64,000 nucleotides of DNA from Paraspadella gotoi (taxonomy: Eukaryota > Chaetognatha), in NCBI GenBank assembly GCA_051294375.1, contig CM119265.1, positions 28,022,665-28,086,664 of the forward strand, in the 5' to 3' direction. The translations under genes and the position numbers were made by a program. Positions 31,260-41,726 of the stretch are shown here, piece after piece; the first letter of the stretch is position 1, and each line of letters opens with the position of its first letter. The notes under the pieces are model-generated. The model had not been told where the DNA came from. It worked only from the letters and a program-made list of their open reading frames with translations, and did not search any database.

Positions 31260-33690
31260 TAGGAGATGATCAGTCATCTGTGCGTTTGCACACATGATAA
31301 GCAGCCACGGCTGCGTGCGGACCGGTACTCCCCATCATCCCGCTCACGTCACATACTAGTTCTTCTCCTCGACCGCGACACTGAGCTTGGGCACCAGCAT
31401 GCCCACGCTGATATACCGTGCTCTCAGCGTCAAATCTCACTCACTTCATCCACTTTACTCAGACCTTCAGACGAGTGCGACTATCTGCGATCAGAATTGC
31501 AATGGTCTGAAGCATAGTATCTCGATAACATGACTATCGAAAACGATGAAGTTGATCATTGCAGTTGAATTATTTACCAATTCGTGGACTGTTGAATGTT
31601 TAAGTTTTCTCAAACATAACCCACATCACATACCTAGCAACCGACATCAAGACAACTGTCACTGTATCAACGCGGATCAATACATAACACAATATCTCGA
31701 GCTGAGCGCTCGCACTCCACCCTCCTCTATATATACATCTACCTACACAGTATACACGCGCTATCTACTCACAACCTACCACACTATACACACTAACTAA
31801 TGCGATGCTATGCTGCATAAACAGAAGCTGTGATAGATATCACATCCAGTCATATACATCCTACAGAGTCATCGACAGAACTAGCGCACACAACATCCGC
31901 AGCATCACAATATCATATACAACCGCTACCTTATCATTTTAACTTTCATCCGTGATTCTGCACCAATGTAATCTTTACGTCCACTGCACAGATACTCTAT
32001 GTCTCGTGGTATCACTTTCGTACTACACAATATCGCACACTCTTATATCATCCCATCTCCGTGTCATAATCTTCCGCCTACTGAAACTAATTCATGCTAT
32101 CTGACACACCTAAGCTTAGAGCTACGCGACTAACGCAGCATCACTCCTACGAACACCTCTTATTTACTCTCCTTCACACTCATGTAGTTCAACCCCTGCC
32201 CACAGCATTATACGTAAAAACCTCTTAATCTCTTAGTAGAGCTCTGCAGATAATACGTCTAAGGCACACCGACTTGCAACACGAAACTAGTACCATATAA
32301 TACGCAAAGAAATAAAAAACTTACACGGCAATAAAGTGACAATTAGCTACTGGGCAAAATATGTAGTCTGCCAAATCTAATCCGTCTCCAACAACAACCA
32401 CGCACAACCACTAGACGCTGAGAAGGCGAGCACCACTGCTCTGACTCACATATTCATCTACTGCTCCTCCCTCATCTGCTTGATCGCAGCGTCTGCTACG
32501 CCTCCGTAGCTGCCTCTGATCTGCGTCTCTATACCCTCTCGTACCTCCTCGGTCCTACTCTCGTCTCAGCTCTCTCACTCTCGTCAACTCCAACTTCCTC
32601 TCCCATCTCCAACTCCACTCCTATCGATCTCCCTCCTTGCCGTGCGTGTACTCGTTATGATCCGTGTCCTACACGCACGACATCGTTAAATCTGTCCACG
32701 GATCTATCCGCGTCCTTCGCCGCCAGTCATATGTCTTGTTATCGCAAAGCTCATCATGCACTCTCTCGTCCTATATATGTCTGATATCACTGAAAACATG
32801 CTGAACAACAATTTTATTCGCAAGAAGAAGGCCAAAACAGACATCTCGACATTACATACATCACAATGCAGACTCCTAGACTCAACATACAACCTCTGAG
32901 TATCCAACCTACACATCTACGTAAATACCAATAATGGGGGAGAAAGGACAACCTCGCAGAAAGAAGAAGAGAGATAGAGAGACCAGAGAAGATTAGAGAG
33001 AGATGACCTCCAGCACGACCATACTCATCATAGCCCCAGCGTACAGTAGATACGCAACTCGACGCATGCATCACTCGATCCGGATCTCGCTCTCGAACAA
33101 GGCGAGATCGCATCGTCCACTGGTGATCCCCTAGCCTCATATAAGCTATATAACTCGCAATAACGCTCGACCTGCTACAGAACGTATCTTACATCTCTCC
33201 TGCTTAAATATAGCGATTCTTCCATTAGGGGGAATGAGGGCGAAGTACTGTAGCTGCAACAAAACACTCGTCCCGACTGGCTCGGACCAACCCTCAGACA
33301 ACACCACGTAATTCACGACCCTACCAGTGACGTATGGTATCTCTATTCTATACTCCACCGAGATCACAGAGAGAGAGTACACACACTAGCACCTTTATCT
33401 CTTCCCAAGTCCTCCCTACCATAGTATAGACACGACTCTCGCGAGACTCATCACACACAGTATCTTCTCATACTGACACCATCCACATCAGCAACGAACT
33501 CAGGTGTATAAACCTGCTATACATATAACCGACAGCATAAAGTATCGTACAGATATCCTCTCCATTCTTCCAGAGCGTTCCGAGCACTCTAGATCGGCGG
33601 TCACCTCCCGCAGCATGCATACAGCATTATTCACCACGTCTGTTTCAGCTGCCAGCGACTTCTCACACACACAATGTATACCTATAGCGC
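31260..33690. other. abnormal sequence, probably uncorrected reads
   Basis: Aligns loosely with 53,217-54,360 in copy B: 31,540-31,600 with 53,275-53,330; 32,325-32,370 with 53,745-53,790; 32,815-33,000 with 53,975-54,120; 33,690-33,790 with 54,360-54,440. It is roughly twice as long, lacks homopolymers and is littered with short insertions, while its flanks match well. Nothing in it should be annotated as a gene. Confidence 0.65.
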
Positions 33691-33902
33691 GAGAGCCCTC
33701 ACACTCACCACAAAGTGACGGCAACTCAAAGGCGATTTACTTATACAATAATTTTTTTTTTTCATTAACAGCTTTTATAATTCTGTATTGAAAGCTCGCA
33801 GAGTCTTGATATGTTATAATCTTGTTATAATTTGTTATAATCTTGTTATAGTCTTGTTATAATTCTGTTATGATCTTGTTAGAGGGGATAAGGACTAAAA
33901 CT

Positions 33903-33955
33903 CAAAATTGGGCAAGATAGCTTATAGTTAAGTGAAATGGATAATTTTTAAATTG
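33903..33955 (-). repeat. dispersed motif 1, reverse copy
   Basis: gggcaagatagcttatagtt then aagtgaaatggataattttt is the reverse complement of the motif. The same copy exists in block B at 54,565-54,610. A GTTATAATCTT tandem patch precedes both. Confidence 0.6.
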
Positions 33956-35635
33956 AAAAAAATTGAAAATTGAAAATTATAAATTAACATTAATTGGGCT
34001 AAATTAGGAAATTAGCACTACAAAGCTTATTTGGTAAAATTTAGTTAGATTTTAAGATTTTAGATTTCTCGAAAAGTAAGTTTAGAATAAGGTCAGGGCT
34101 GGAAGGGTGTTATGTTTCGGGTGAGTTGAGAGTGAGAAAAATGAGTCTCGTGAAATTTTGGTGAAGGTCAGCGGAGTGGTGAGAGTGAATAGCGAGTAAA
34201 AGTTGGTCTGAGATTGACTTTTTTTTTTATCATTTTGGTGTCACAGACGACGATTTCAAGAAATAACTGATAACTTAAAAGTTGTGAACCACAATTTTCA
34301 ATTTTTATATAAATCTATTGTATAGTTTTGTATTGTATGTTGCATTTGCATTTGGCATTGACAAAAATATAAATGAAAATAGCTTGTCTAACTCAGAAAG
34401 AGATATGGAAAAAGAATACGAACACAAATGATATAAATGTAAGAAAACAAATCGCTAGAGAGAGAGAGAGAGAGAGAGACGAGAGAGAAGAGAGAGAGAA
34501 GAGAAAATGGAAAACATTTGGCTGTCGAATGGAATTCGGCCCAGCGCAAATTAAACGATGGGGAAGTTAAAGAGGAGAGAGAGAGGAGAGAGAGAGAGAG
34601 GAGTCTATCAATCTCCTTGAACCGACTTCAATTTTTTCTTTTTTCCAACTCTCACCTTTCTTTTCTTTATTCGGGATTTCCTCCCATTTTTTCTTTTTTT
34701 TTCTTTTTCTTTCTTCTTTTTAGCTTTCTTCCGTTATTAGTTATTTTTTCCTCATCTGGTTTTTTTCTTTTATTTGTTTTGCGCTCACTTTTTTTTTGGT
34801 TTCCAGAATTGTTTATTTTCCTTTTTTTTTTTGTCTTTCTTTTTTTATTTTTCAGTTTTTACTTTCCCTATTTTCTGAGGTGCGTTTTTTTTTTGGTGTG
34901 ATTTAGAATTGGGAATCGGAGGAAGGAATGGAGAAAAGAAAAGAAGAAGAAAAGAAAGGAAATGGAAAGAGAAGGAAGGGAGGTAGTAGGAAGAAGGGAA
35001 AAGAAAAGGAAGGAAGGAGAAAGGAAAGAGGAGAAAAAGGACGGAAGCAGGAAAAAAAGAAAAGAAAAAAGGGAAGAAAGGCAGGAAGTAAGAAGAGAGG
35101 AAAAGAAAAAGGAAGGAAGGAGGAAGGAGGAAAAATAAAAGAGATAGGAGAAAGGAAAGAGAGAAAAGGACGGGGAAGGAAAAAAAGAAACAAAAGAATA
35201 ATGAGGAAAAGGAGAAAAGTAAGAAGAAAGGAAAAGAAAAGGAAGTGAGAAAATAAAAAAGAAGATAGGAGAAAGGAAAGAGGGAGAAAAGTAGTTTGTT
35301 GGTAAAAAAATATAAAGATTGAAATGAAATGAGAGAGAGAAATAAAAGAAAGAAAAAATGTGGAAGGAAAAAGGAAAAGTGAAGGGAAGTGAGGTAGGAG
35401 GAAAGACCGAGAGGGAGAGAGAGTAAAAAAGTGACAAAAGGAGAGATTGATGGAGGAAAGAGTCCAAATAAAGAAGGAAGGAAGAAAGAAGAGAGGAAGG
35501 AAGGAAGGAAGGAGTAAAAAATGAAGTTAGTATATAAATAAGCGAAGAAAGTAGAAAGGAAGGAAGGAAGGAAAAAAGGAAGGAAGAAAAACAGGAAGGA
35601 CGGATGAATCAAGAAATACCAACTAGGTTGGCTTG

Positions 35636-35675
35636 TGCTTTTAGTCTTTAGGCTTAGGCTTTAGGCTTTAGTGGA
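35636..35675 (+). repeat. short TTTAGGC/TTAGGC repeat
   Basis: tttagtctttaggcttaggc then tttaggctttag. Conserved in copy B at 59,630-59,665. It resembles an interstitial telomere-like patch but is only a few units long. Confidence 0.5.
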
Positions 35676-35807
35676 GAAAGGCAGAACCAGAGAAAATAAA
35701 ATGGAAACAAGAGGAAGGACAAAAAAAAAAGGTAAAAAAGAAAAAGAAGGGAGGATCCAGTAGGGAGAGGGAGTCACTTGTCCTCCCATTCCTTTTTTTT
35801 TTGTGCA

Positions 35808-35882
35808 CGGAAAAGGGCGACGTTAAAATCCAGCGTCTTTACTTCCGGTTTCGTCTCTTTAGGGGCGTAAAAGTGCAATCTA
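35808..35882 (-). other. conserved GC-richer island, possible exon
   Basis: Identical in copy B (59,785-59,872) apart from indels, in the middle of purine repeats. On the minus strand it contains ACCGGAAGT, a core ETS-family binding site, and in copy A an open frame of about 30 residues (PKETKPEVKTLDFNVALFRA within it). It could be a promoter or a coding exon of an unrecognised gene. Confidence 0.3.
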
Positions 35883-36400
35883 GGGGAAAAGGGCGAAAAA
35901 GGGAAAAAGGAGAGAAGGGAAGGGGAGGAAAGAGGAGAGGAGGAGAGGGAGGAAGAGGGAGCAGAGGAGAGAGGGGGAGGAAAGAAGGGGAGGGAGAGGG
36001 GGAATAGGAACAGAGGGAGAAGGGGGAGAAGAGGAGGAAAGGAGGAGGGAGGAGAGGGGAGGAAGAGGGGAACAGGAGGAGAAGGGGAGAAAGGAGAGGG
36101 AGGAGAGGGAGGAAAGAGAGGAACGGAGGGAGAAGGGGGAGAAGAGGGAGGAGGGAGGAGAGGGGAGGAAGAGGGGAACAGGAGGGAGAAGGGGAGGAAG
36201 GAGAGAGGAGAAGAGGGGAGGAAGAGGGGAACAGGAGGGAGAAGGGGAGGAAGGAGGAGGGAGAGAGGGGAGGAATAGGGGAACAGGAGGGAGAAGGGGA
36301 GAAGGTGGGAGGACAAGAGAGAGAGGCGGGAGGAGAGGGGAAAGAAGAAGGGTAGGAAAGAGAAGGGAAGAAAAAAACGTTATAAAATGTAGGCAAAGAA

Positions 36401-36679
36401 AAGCGGGACTTCACGAAAAAACATTTTATGTTATTAACACTTATAAACATTTTTGTTCTGTATTGTCTTTTTCATTTCTTGTTGTTTCTTTTTGTTTTCT
36501 TTTATCTAATTTTGTTTTTGTTTTTTTTACTGTTTTACCTTTTGTACTTTTTCCTCTTTTTATATTTCGTTCTGAGCTTCATTCTTTTTTCTCTTGTTTT
36601 CTTCTTTCTTTTCTTTTTTATTTCTTTTCTTTTCTCCATCTTTCTCTAAGCCCCCTCGTCCACCGCTTGCCTGCTCTCT

Positions 36680-36715
<36 letters not shown>

Positions 36716-37246
36716 GCTCAGTATTAGAGGAAGGAGTAAAAAATTTAGGTTAAAGAACTTTTGGGTTTTCGGACTTTGGGGTCTGAGATTTGGGTTTGCG
36801 AATTGGGTGGAGATTCTGAGACTCAGACTGAGACGAGGAAAGGTGATTTCGTGGTTGAGACTCAGAAACAGGGTTTTATTTTTCAGTTTTAAACTCTTTA
36901 GCTTCCGGTCACTAAAATATATTGACTTTTTCAATGAATTTAAAAATTTCAAGTTTTAAGAGATGAAAATGATTAAGTGAATGATAAACGAACGACGGAA
37001 TGTGAATGTGAATGAATGAAAAAAGATGAAAATGAATGTAATATGAACGACGGAATTGAAATGAATGAAAAAAGATGAAAATGAATGAATAAACGAACGA
37101 CGGAATGTGAATGTGAATTTGAATGAAATGAAATGAATACAAAATTAAAAAGAGAAAATGATTAAGAGGCTGAGTGAAACAAAAAGATTAAAAGAAAAAA
37201 AAAGACTTAAAAAAGGAGAACTGATTCTATCCATTCAATGTCCAGA

Positions 37247-37285
<39 letters not shown>

Positions 37286-37984
37286 ACAAAAACTACAGAG
37301 GGATATGAAAAAGTGAAATCCGCCAAATTCTCTCTTTTTTTTTGTCGCGGCAAAAAAAATGAAAAACGAGTTCGTGCGCAATTTTTCTGTTGTTGTGTGT
37401 TGGTGTGTAGTTTTGTGTGTGTTTTGTTTTTCATCATTTTTTCACACCTTTTTTTTTGGGTTCATTTTCACATTTTTACTCCGAAGTTTTTTTCCTTTCT
37501 TTCTTTTTTTTAGGAAAAAGGAAAAAAAAATTAAAAAAAACCAGAAAGAAAAAAAGACTCGATGCTTTTTTGTTTTGTTTACTTTTTTTATTTATTTAAT
37601 TTTTTTTCTCACTCGTTGCTAAGCACCATTCCATAAATCAAGTCGCCGGTGAAGGCTGAAAAATGTGACGCGGTCGTCGTCGTCCTCGCGTCGTTGTTGT
37701 CGTCGATGATGACGACGATGACGACGACGATGACCGACGACGAAAAGACTTACGACGATCAGTGGGCGATAGCGATGGCGACGAAAATCAGAGGAAGAAA
37801 AAAAGTATAAACGACTTTCGCCGCGTCTTTTACTACGACACTCTCTCTCTCTCCTCTCTCTCTCTCTCTTCTCTCTCTCTCCCAGCAGCCATCTCCCCGC
37901 CACCAAATCGTTCATCTCACCTGACGTCATCAACTCGCATCATCTCACATCCTCACTCCCTGGTTTTGTTGGGTGATTTATTCA
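36401..37984. other. no supported gene; repeats
   Basis: T-rich tract, (CT)n at 36,676-36,717 and 37,247-37,286, a GAATGAATGAA patch at 36,980-37,135, and a GTC/GAC trinucleotide palindrome at 37,669-37,745. Mirrored in copy B at 60,300-61,560. Confidence 0.65.
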
Positions 37985-38092
37985 CAGAGGTCATTCCTAT
38001 CACTGATTCACGGAGTGTGATCTTGGCCAATGAAGGGTCATCAGGACATCATCACGATGACACCAAATGACCTTTTCGTTTTACTGGTGAGA
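37985..38092 (+). CDS. possible exon of an unrecognised gene
   Basis: gggtgatttattcacag|AG is followed by an open stretch reading VIPITDSRSVILANEGS and ends near ttttactg|gtgaga, a plausible acceptor and donor. Copy B has the same at 61,645-61,760 with frame-changing indels. Conserved between copies, but I recognise no family. Confidence 0.3.
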
Positions 38093-38562
38093 CAGCTTGA
38101 GTGCTCGACCGTTTCAATTTGTTTTAACCAAAACGATATTGAAATATCATCTACATACAGAAAACAGTAGCAGCAATCAATAACAGCGTAAAAAGACTGG
38201 AACACGGTAAACAAATAAAACTACCTGATAAAAATGTTACCATAAACCATGTCATTAAAATCTTATATCATCACTGAATTGTTAGAAACTACTTCAACTA
38301 CTTTTTTTTCAATTTCTGACCCGTTCGTAAAGTTTTCCTTTAAAATACTAAAAATACAAAAACAACAGCCTTTTCACAATTGTGACATGAAATTCAATCA
38401 GTAGCGAATTATTCTAACCACTCTCGAATAATTGAATCGGTTCATTCTGAACTTTTTAAAAATTATTAACAAGAACTAATTGGCAATAGAAAAAAATTAA
38501 GACAATCCGAACACGACAATATGCAAATAAGATTGATGACCTAATCTACCACTTTCCATTTC

Positions 38563-38662
38563 NNNNNNNNNNNNNNNNNNNNNNNNNNNNNNNNNNNNNN
38601 NNNNNNNNNNNNNNNNNNNNNNNNNNNNNNNNNNNNNNNNNNNNNNNNNNNNNNNNNNNNNN
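38563..38662. other. 100-N scaffold gap, end of copy A
   Basis: Exactly 100 Ns, the usual symbol for a gap of unknown size. The homology to block B ends here. Confidence 0.95.
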
Positions 38663-38972
38663 AGTTTGTTGAGAGAGATCCTTTGCCTGACGAGGGGGGA
38701 ATAGACGACCCCCCCCCCCCCCCCGCGGAACAGCCAACCTGTTGGGGTCCATCCCGTTCTTTTGGTGCGCCCAAACTGTCAAGAGAGAGCAAAGGCTCTT
38801 GACTCCGCGGTCAGCTCAGCCGAGGGGATCAACTACGCGAACAATGCCATCTCTTGTAACTAACGAGACAAGGACCGAAGATATCGCTCCCGCAAAGTCT
38901 TCACGGAGTAAGTAAACTTGTGTGTGTGTGTGTGAATGAGAGAGAGAGAGAGAGAGAGAGACGGAGAGAGAG

Positions 38973-39014
<42 letters not shown>

Positions 39015-39277
39015 TGAGATAAGGAGAAAGATTAAATCTTTCACGATAATTCTAATGATTTAATAAATCATACGTTCACGTTTATCATTCATTCAATCGT
39101 TCTTTCATTAATTAACTTCTTCAGTTACTTTTGGAGTTGCGGCTGTCTTTGAGAGCCCACCAAGAATTGATGTAGGGGTCGCCATCCCATGTCCTGATTT
39201 GAAGGAGAAAGAAATCAAAAATTAAATAGGAGAGCAAGGAGAAGTAAGAGACAACAATTATTGCAAACAGAATCGAG
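38663..39277. other. start of middle contig, no recognised gene
   Basis: Contains a run of about 16 C at 38,710-38,725, a short (GT)n, and (GA)n at 38,938-39,014. Confidence 0.6.
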
Positions 39278-39357
39278 GCCGTGAGGATAGATAGTGTGTT
39301 AGTTTACTTCGCGTTGTGGCCGCGACGACCCAGGTTCGATTCGTCAGGGTCACGGCA
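39278..39357 (+). tRNA. tRNA-His (GTG), slightly degenerate
   Basis: Acceptor GCCGTGA pairs perfectly with TCACGGC, followed by discriminator A and a T run that can terminate Pol III. The anticodon arm TCGCG-TTGTGGC-CGCGA has a perfect 5-bp stem and anticodon GTG at 39,316-39,318. The T arm keeps GGTTCGATTC, but its 3' side has extra bases, and the D arm is also a few bases long (80 nt in total against about 72). The layout matches eukaryotic tRNA-His. The extra bases fit the indel errors seen across this scaffold; otherwise it is a pseudogene. Confidence 0.75.
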
Positions 39358-39415
39358 TTTTTTTATTTTTTTTTTTATTTTTTTTTTAAATTTTTTTTTT
39401 TTTTTTTTTTTTTTA

Positions 39416-39510
<95 letters not shown>

Positions 39511-39532
39511 TTTATTTTTTTTTTTTTAGCAA
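39358..39532. repeat. poly-T tract of about 170 bp
   Basis: Almost uninterrupted T directly downstream of the tRNA. Phe-only frames through it are meaningless. Confidence 0.9.
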
Positions 39533-39612
39533 TCTTTTTTTAAAAAGTCGTAACTTTTTGACACAACACCATCGGTCAAACATAACCCAATCCGGACACG
39601 AAAAACACCCAC

Positions 39613-40770
39613 CGTCTCCAAATTTCCAAATCCAAAAACCTGATAATCCAAGCTAAACCACTCCGGTCCTCGAAACTGTTGGCCGGCGAAGCCTCGTCGA
39701 CAGATCTTTGCAGTCTCAAAAAAGATGGATCACGTTTCCGGCATGTTGATCCTTTCACCGTTGCAAAGGGGTCAAGATTGATTTGTCGTCCATCACAGAG
39801 TTTCATCGATTCGATCCAAACCTGAAAAGACGGTACGACCGAAGCGAGATGAGTATAGGTACAGATAGAAAAACAGTGGAAACAGTGACGCAACTGAACT
39901 GGCAATTGGCGAAAATGATCGCGCGTTCTCGGATAAATTGCGTCACTTTCAAAATTTAAAAAAAATATTAAAAAAAATTAAAATTTTACGTGATTACTGT
40001 ATAGACTTAAATAAGACTAAATCTTAACATACGTACTACTATTATTCACTTCATATTAATAATGTTAATGGGGAGTGTATGATAGTGCTTGTCCTAGTTT
40101 TCAAATTTATACTATATTATATATATTATATTACTTACAGACTAAAGTAAATAGCATAAAATCTTTTCACCATATTCTTTTCCCCCCTTATCCCCAAATC
40201 CGTTCTCCCCCCCCCCTTTTTAACCGTATCCACGGTCCTCGAGTTGATCCATTTGCCATATGCCCTGTAGCCTGGACTCTCGAACATGGTGAACCTCATG
40301 ACGGAAAAGAAAGAACCCCGTCCGTCCTCTCGTTCGTCGCCAGATCGAAAGTCCCCGTAGAGTTCCTCCAGCGTGATCGCCTTCGGTTGATGGGGGTAGA
40401 CGCGGTCTCCTTGTATTTCTCGTCTCCGCCGTCGTGTGAGGATCTTCTTGGCCTCCTTGAGGAGATAAGATGGGGGCAGGGTTTGTTGGATGGAGATGGA
40501 TGAGAAGGTTTTTATAAAAATGAGGAAAAAAGGATTGATGGAAAAATTATTAAATGGCCTTGATGGAGAAGGATGGAAGGAAAATGATGTAGGTAAGGTT
40601 TGATGGAGAAGGACTCTCTGACCTGCAAATTTTTCCTTTATGCGACCGTTTTGCCCGACTTGCGTCTGCTCCCCCACCAGCATGATGGAAATGTCTCGAG
40701 CACATCGGTCTTCGTAAAGTTGGATTGATTTTGATGTAAGTGATGCGGATCGATTGAATGGTTGTTTCGC
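39613..40770 (-). CDS. dynein heavy chain, partial (one AAA+ module)
   Basis: Three minus-strand exons. 40,770-40,623 reads KSIQLYEDRCARDISIMLVG then a P-loop region (GKTVA in the neighbouring frame). 40,455-40,225 reads PKAITLEELYGDF then KWI...VDT. 39,821-39,613 begins VWIESMK and continues into a degraded ASPATVSR-type segment. The order IQLYE, Walker A, NPKAIT-ELYG, VDxxWIESM, ASPATVSR is diagnostic of a dynein heavy chain AAA module, a microtubule motor of about 4,000-4,600 residues. Splice sites are visible: acceptor ttccttcag|GC, donors CAG|GTCAGA and ACG|GTTAAA, acceptor cttttcag|GT. Several one-base indels break the frame. Whether it is axonemal or cytoplasmic cannot be settled from so little. 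A Gypsy element begins 146 bp upstream. Confidence 0.8.
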
Positions 40771-40916
40771 CTGAAGGAAGGAAATTAATTAATTAATTAT
40801 TTATATTAATTATTTAATAAATAATAAATTTAAAAAAAAATAAATATTAAATAAATAAATTAATAAATTTAAAAAATAAAAGAATTAAAAATAAATAAAT
40901 ACAAAAATAAATGAAT
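40771..40916. other. AT-rich spacer
   Basis: AATAAATA-rich sequence between the dynein exon and the Gypsy LTR. Confidence 0.6.
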
Positions 40917-41464
40917 TGTTAGGCTTGGAACCCCGAAATCGGCCCCATCGGGATCCGGCCATCAGGGCGAGTAGCCAACTATTGGATGAAGAACTTTATC
41001 TCTAACTTGTAAATATCAAACCCTTAATTAAATCAAATATAACAAAAGACATATACCCGAGATTCGATCTCGGGACCTTGGGAAGCGGCAATGACATGTT
41101 GAGTGGCATTGCGCACACAGGCAGATACAATATAGATATTCCAATAACCTAATTATCCTTAAGTAGCATTTACTTATATGTTAAACAAATGAACAAACAC
41201 AATTAACACAGATAGATCTGCACTAGCTATCTCAACATATGTTTCACTATTGTTAACTAATTTCTCTTATTTCTCTTTTCTCTCTTCAATGAGAAAAGAA
41301 TTGTCAAATGAACTACAAATAAGTTTATGATGTTTATTACTGTTTATGCTTTATTTTGCTATTGTTGTTGCATATAGATGTTATAGCTGCTTGCTGACAA
41401 AAGCAACTGATATTCTATATGCTTTGATTATTTATTAAGGTCTGCTTTTATAATTAACCAAGCA
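40917..41464 (+). repeat. 5' LTR of a Gypsy-type element
   Basis: Begins TGTTAGGC and ends near AAGCA, just before AGTTGGTAAGAG (a TGG-type primer-binding site). Contains the perfect hairpin CCCGAGATTCGATCTCGGG at 41,056-41,074. Its layout and several blocks match the insertion at 26,203-26,867 on its minus strand. The end is estimated because no 3' LTR is in the window. Confidence 0.6.
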
Positions 41465-41726
41465 AGTTGGTAAGAGACAATTTATTAATAAACAATAAAC
41501 TAACGGCGCCACGAGAACTACGCCAACGTCAACGTCTCCCATTTCCGGTCAACGTCTTTCCTCTTACTGATGCCCGTGGCGACGTTCCGCTCAATACCGG
41601 TTTGATCCGCACATTGGTGAAGTCCCGACTTCGACGTCGCGCCTTTCCATCTCTGAAAGGCGCTCCAACCTTCCGACACAACCACGCCTTCAAAAGACGC
41701 CGTCAATCTTCGGCGTCACCTTCTTG
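41465..41726 (+). other. Gypsy leader region
   Basis: Between LTR and gag. A frame is open through most of it (about 41,470-41,727) but has no recognisable domain. Confidence 0.5.

Larger units (their letters stand above)
33956..36400. other. low-complexity region without supported genes
   Basis: (GA)n patches at 34,456-34,500 and 34,575-34,605; a T-rich block 34,630-34,890; GGAAGGAA-type purine repeats 34,920-35,590; GGAGGAGAGGG repeats 35,880-36,370. The long frames here are pyrimidine- or purine-strand artefacts. Confidence 0.7.
24407..38562 (+). other. copy A of a duplicated block
   Basis: Together with 12,383-12,459 this is collinear with 43,115-62,225. Anchors: 24,590-25,080 with 44,095-44,585; 26,885-28,800 with 45,750-47,540; 29,037-31,110 with 51,259-53,080; 33,690-34,570 with 54,360-55,265; 35,245-35,880 with 59,105-59,870; 36,650-38,560 with 60,350-62,225. 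The block ends at a 100-N gap. Differences are mostly one-base indels plus the insertions described separately. Confidence 0.85.

Noticed and set aside
35636-35675. Nematode-type telomere repeat (TTAGGC)
   Set aside because: Only a few irregular TTTAGGC units in the interior of a scaffold; not evidence for a telomere or for a nematode.
34845-36450. Several 100-255 residue frames on both strands
   Set aside because: They follow GGAAGG and GGAGGA repeats and consist of a few residue types.
39281-39543. Phe-rich protein
   Set aside because: Translation of a tRNA gene and a poly-T tract.
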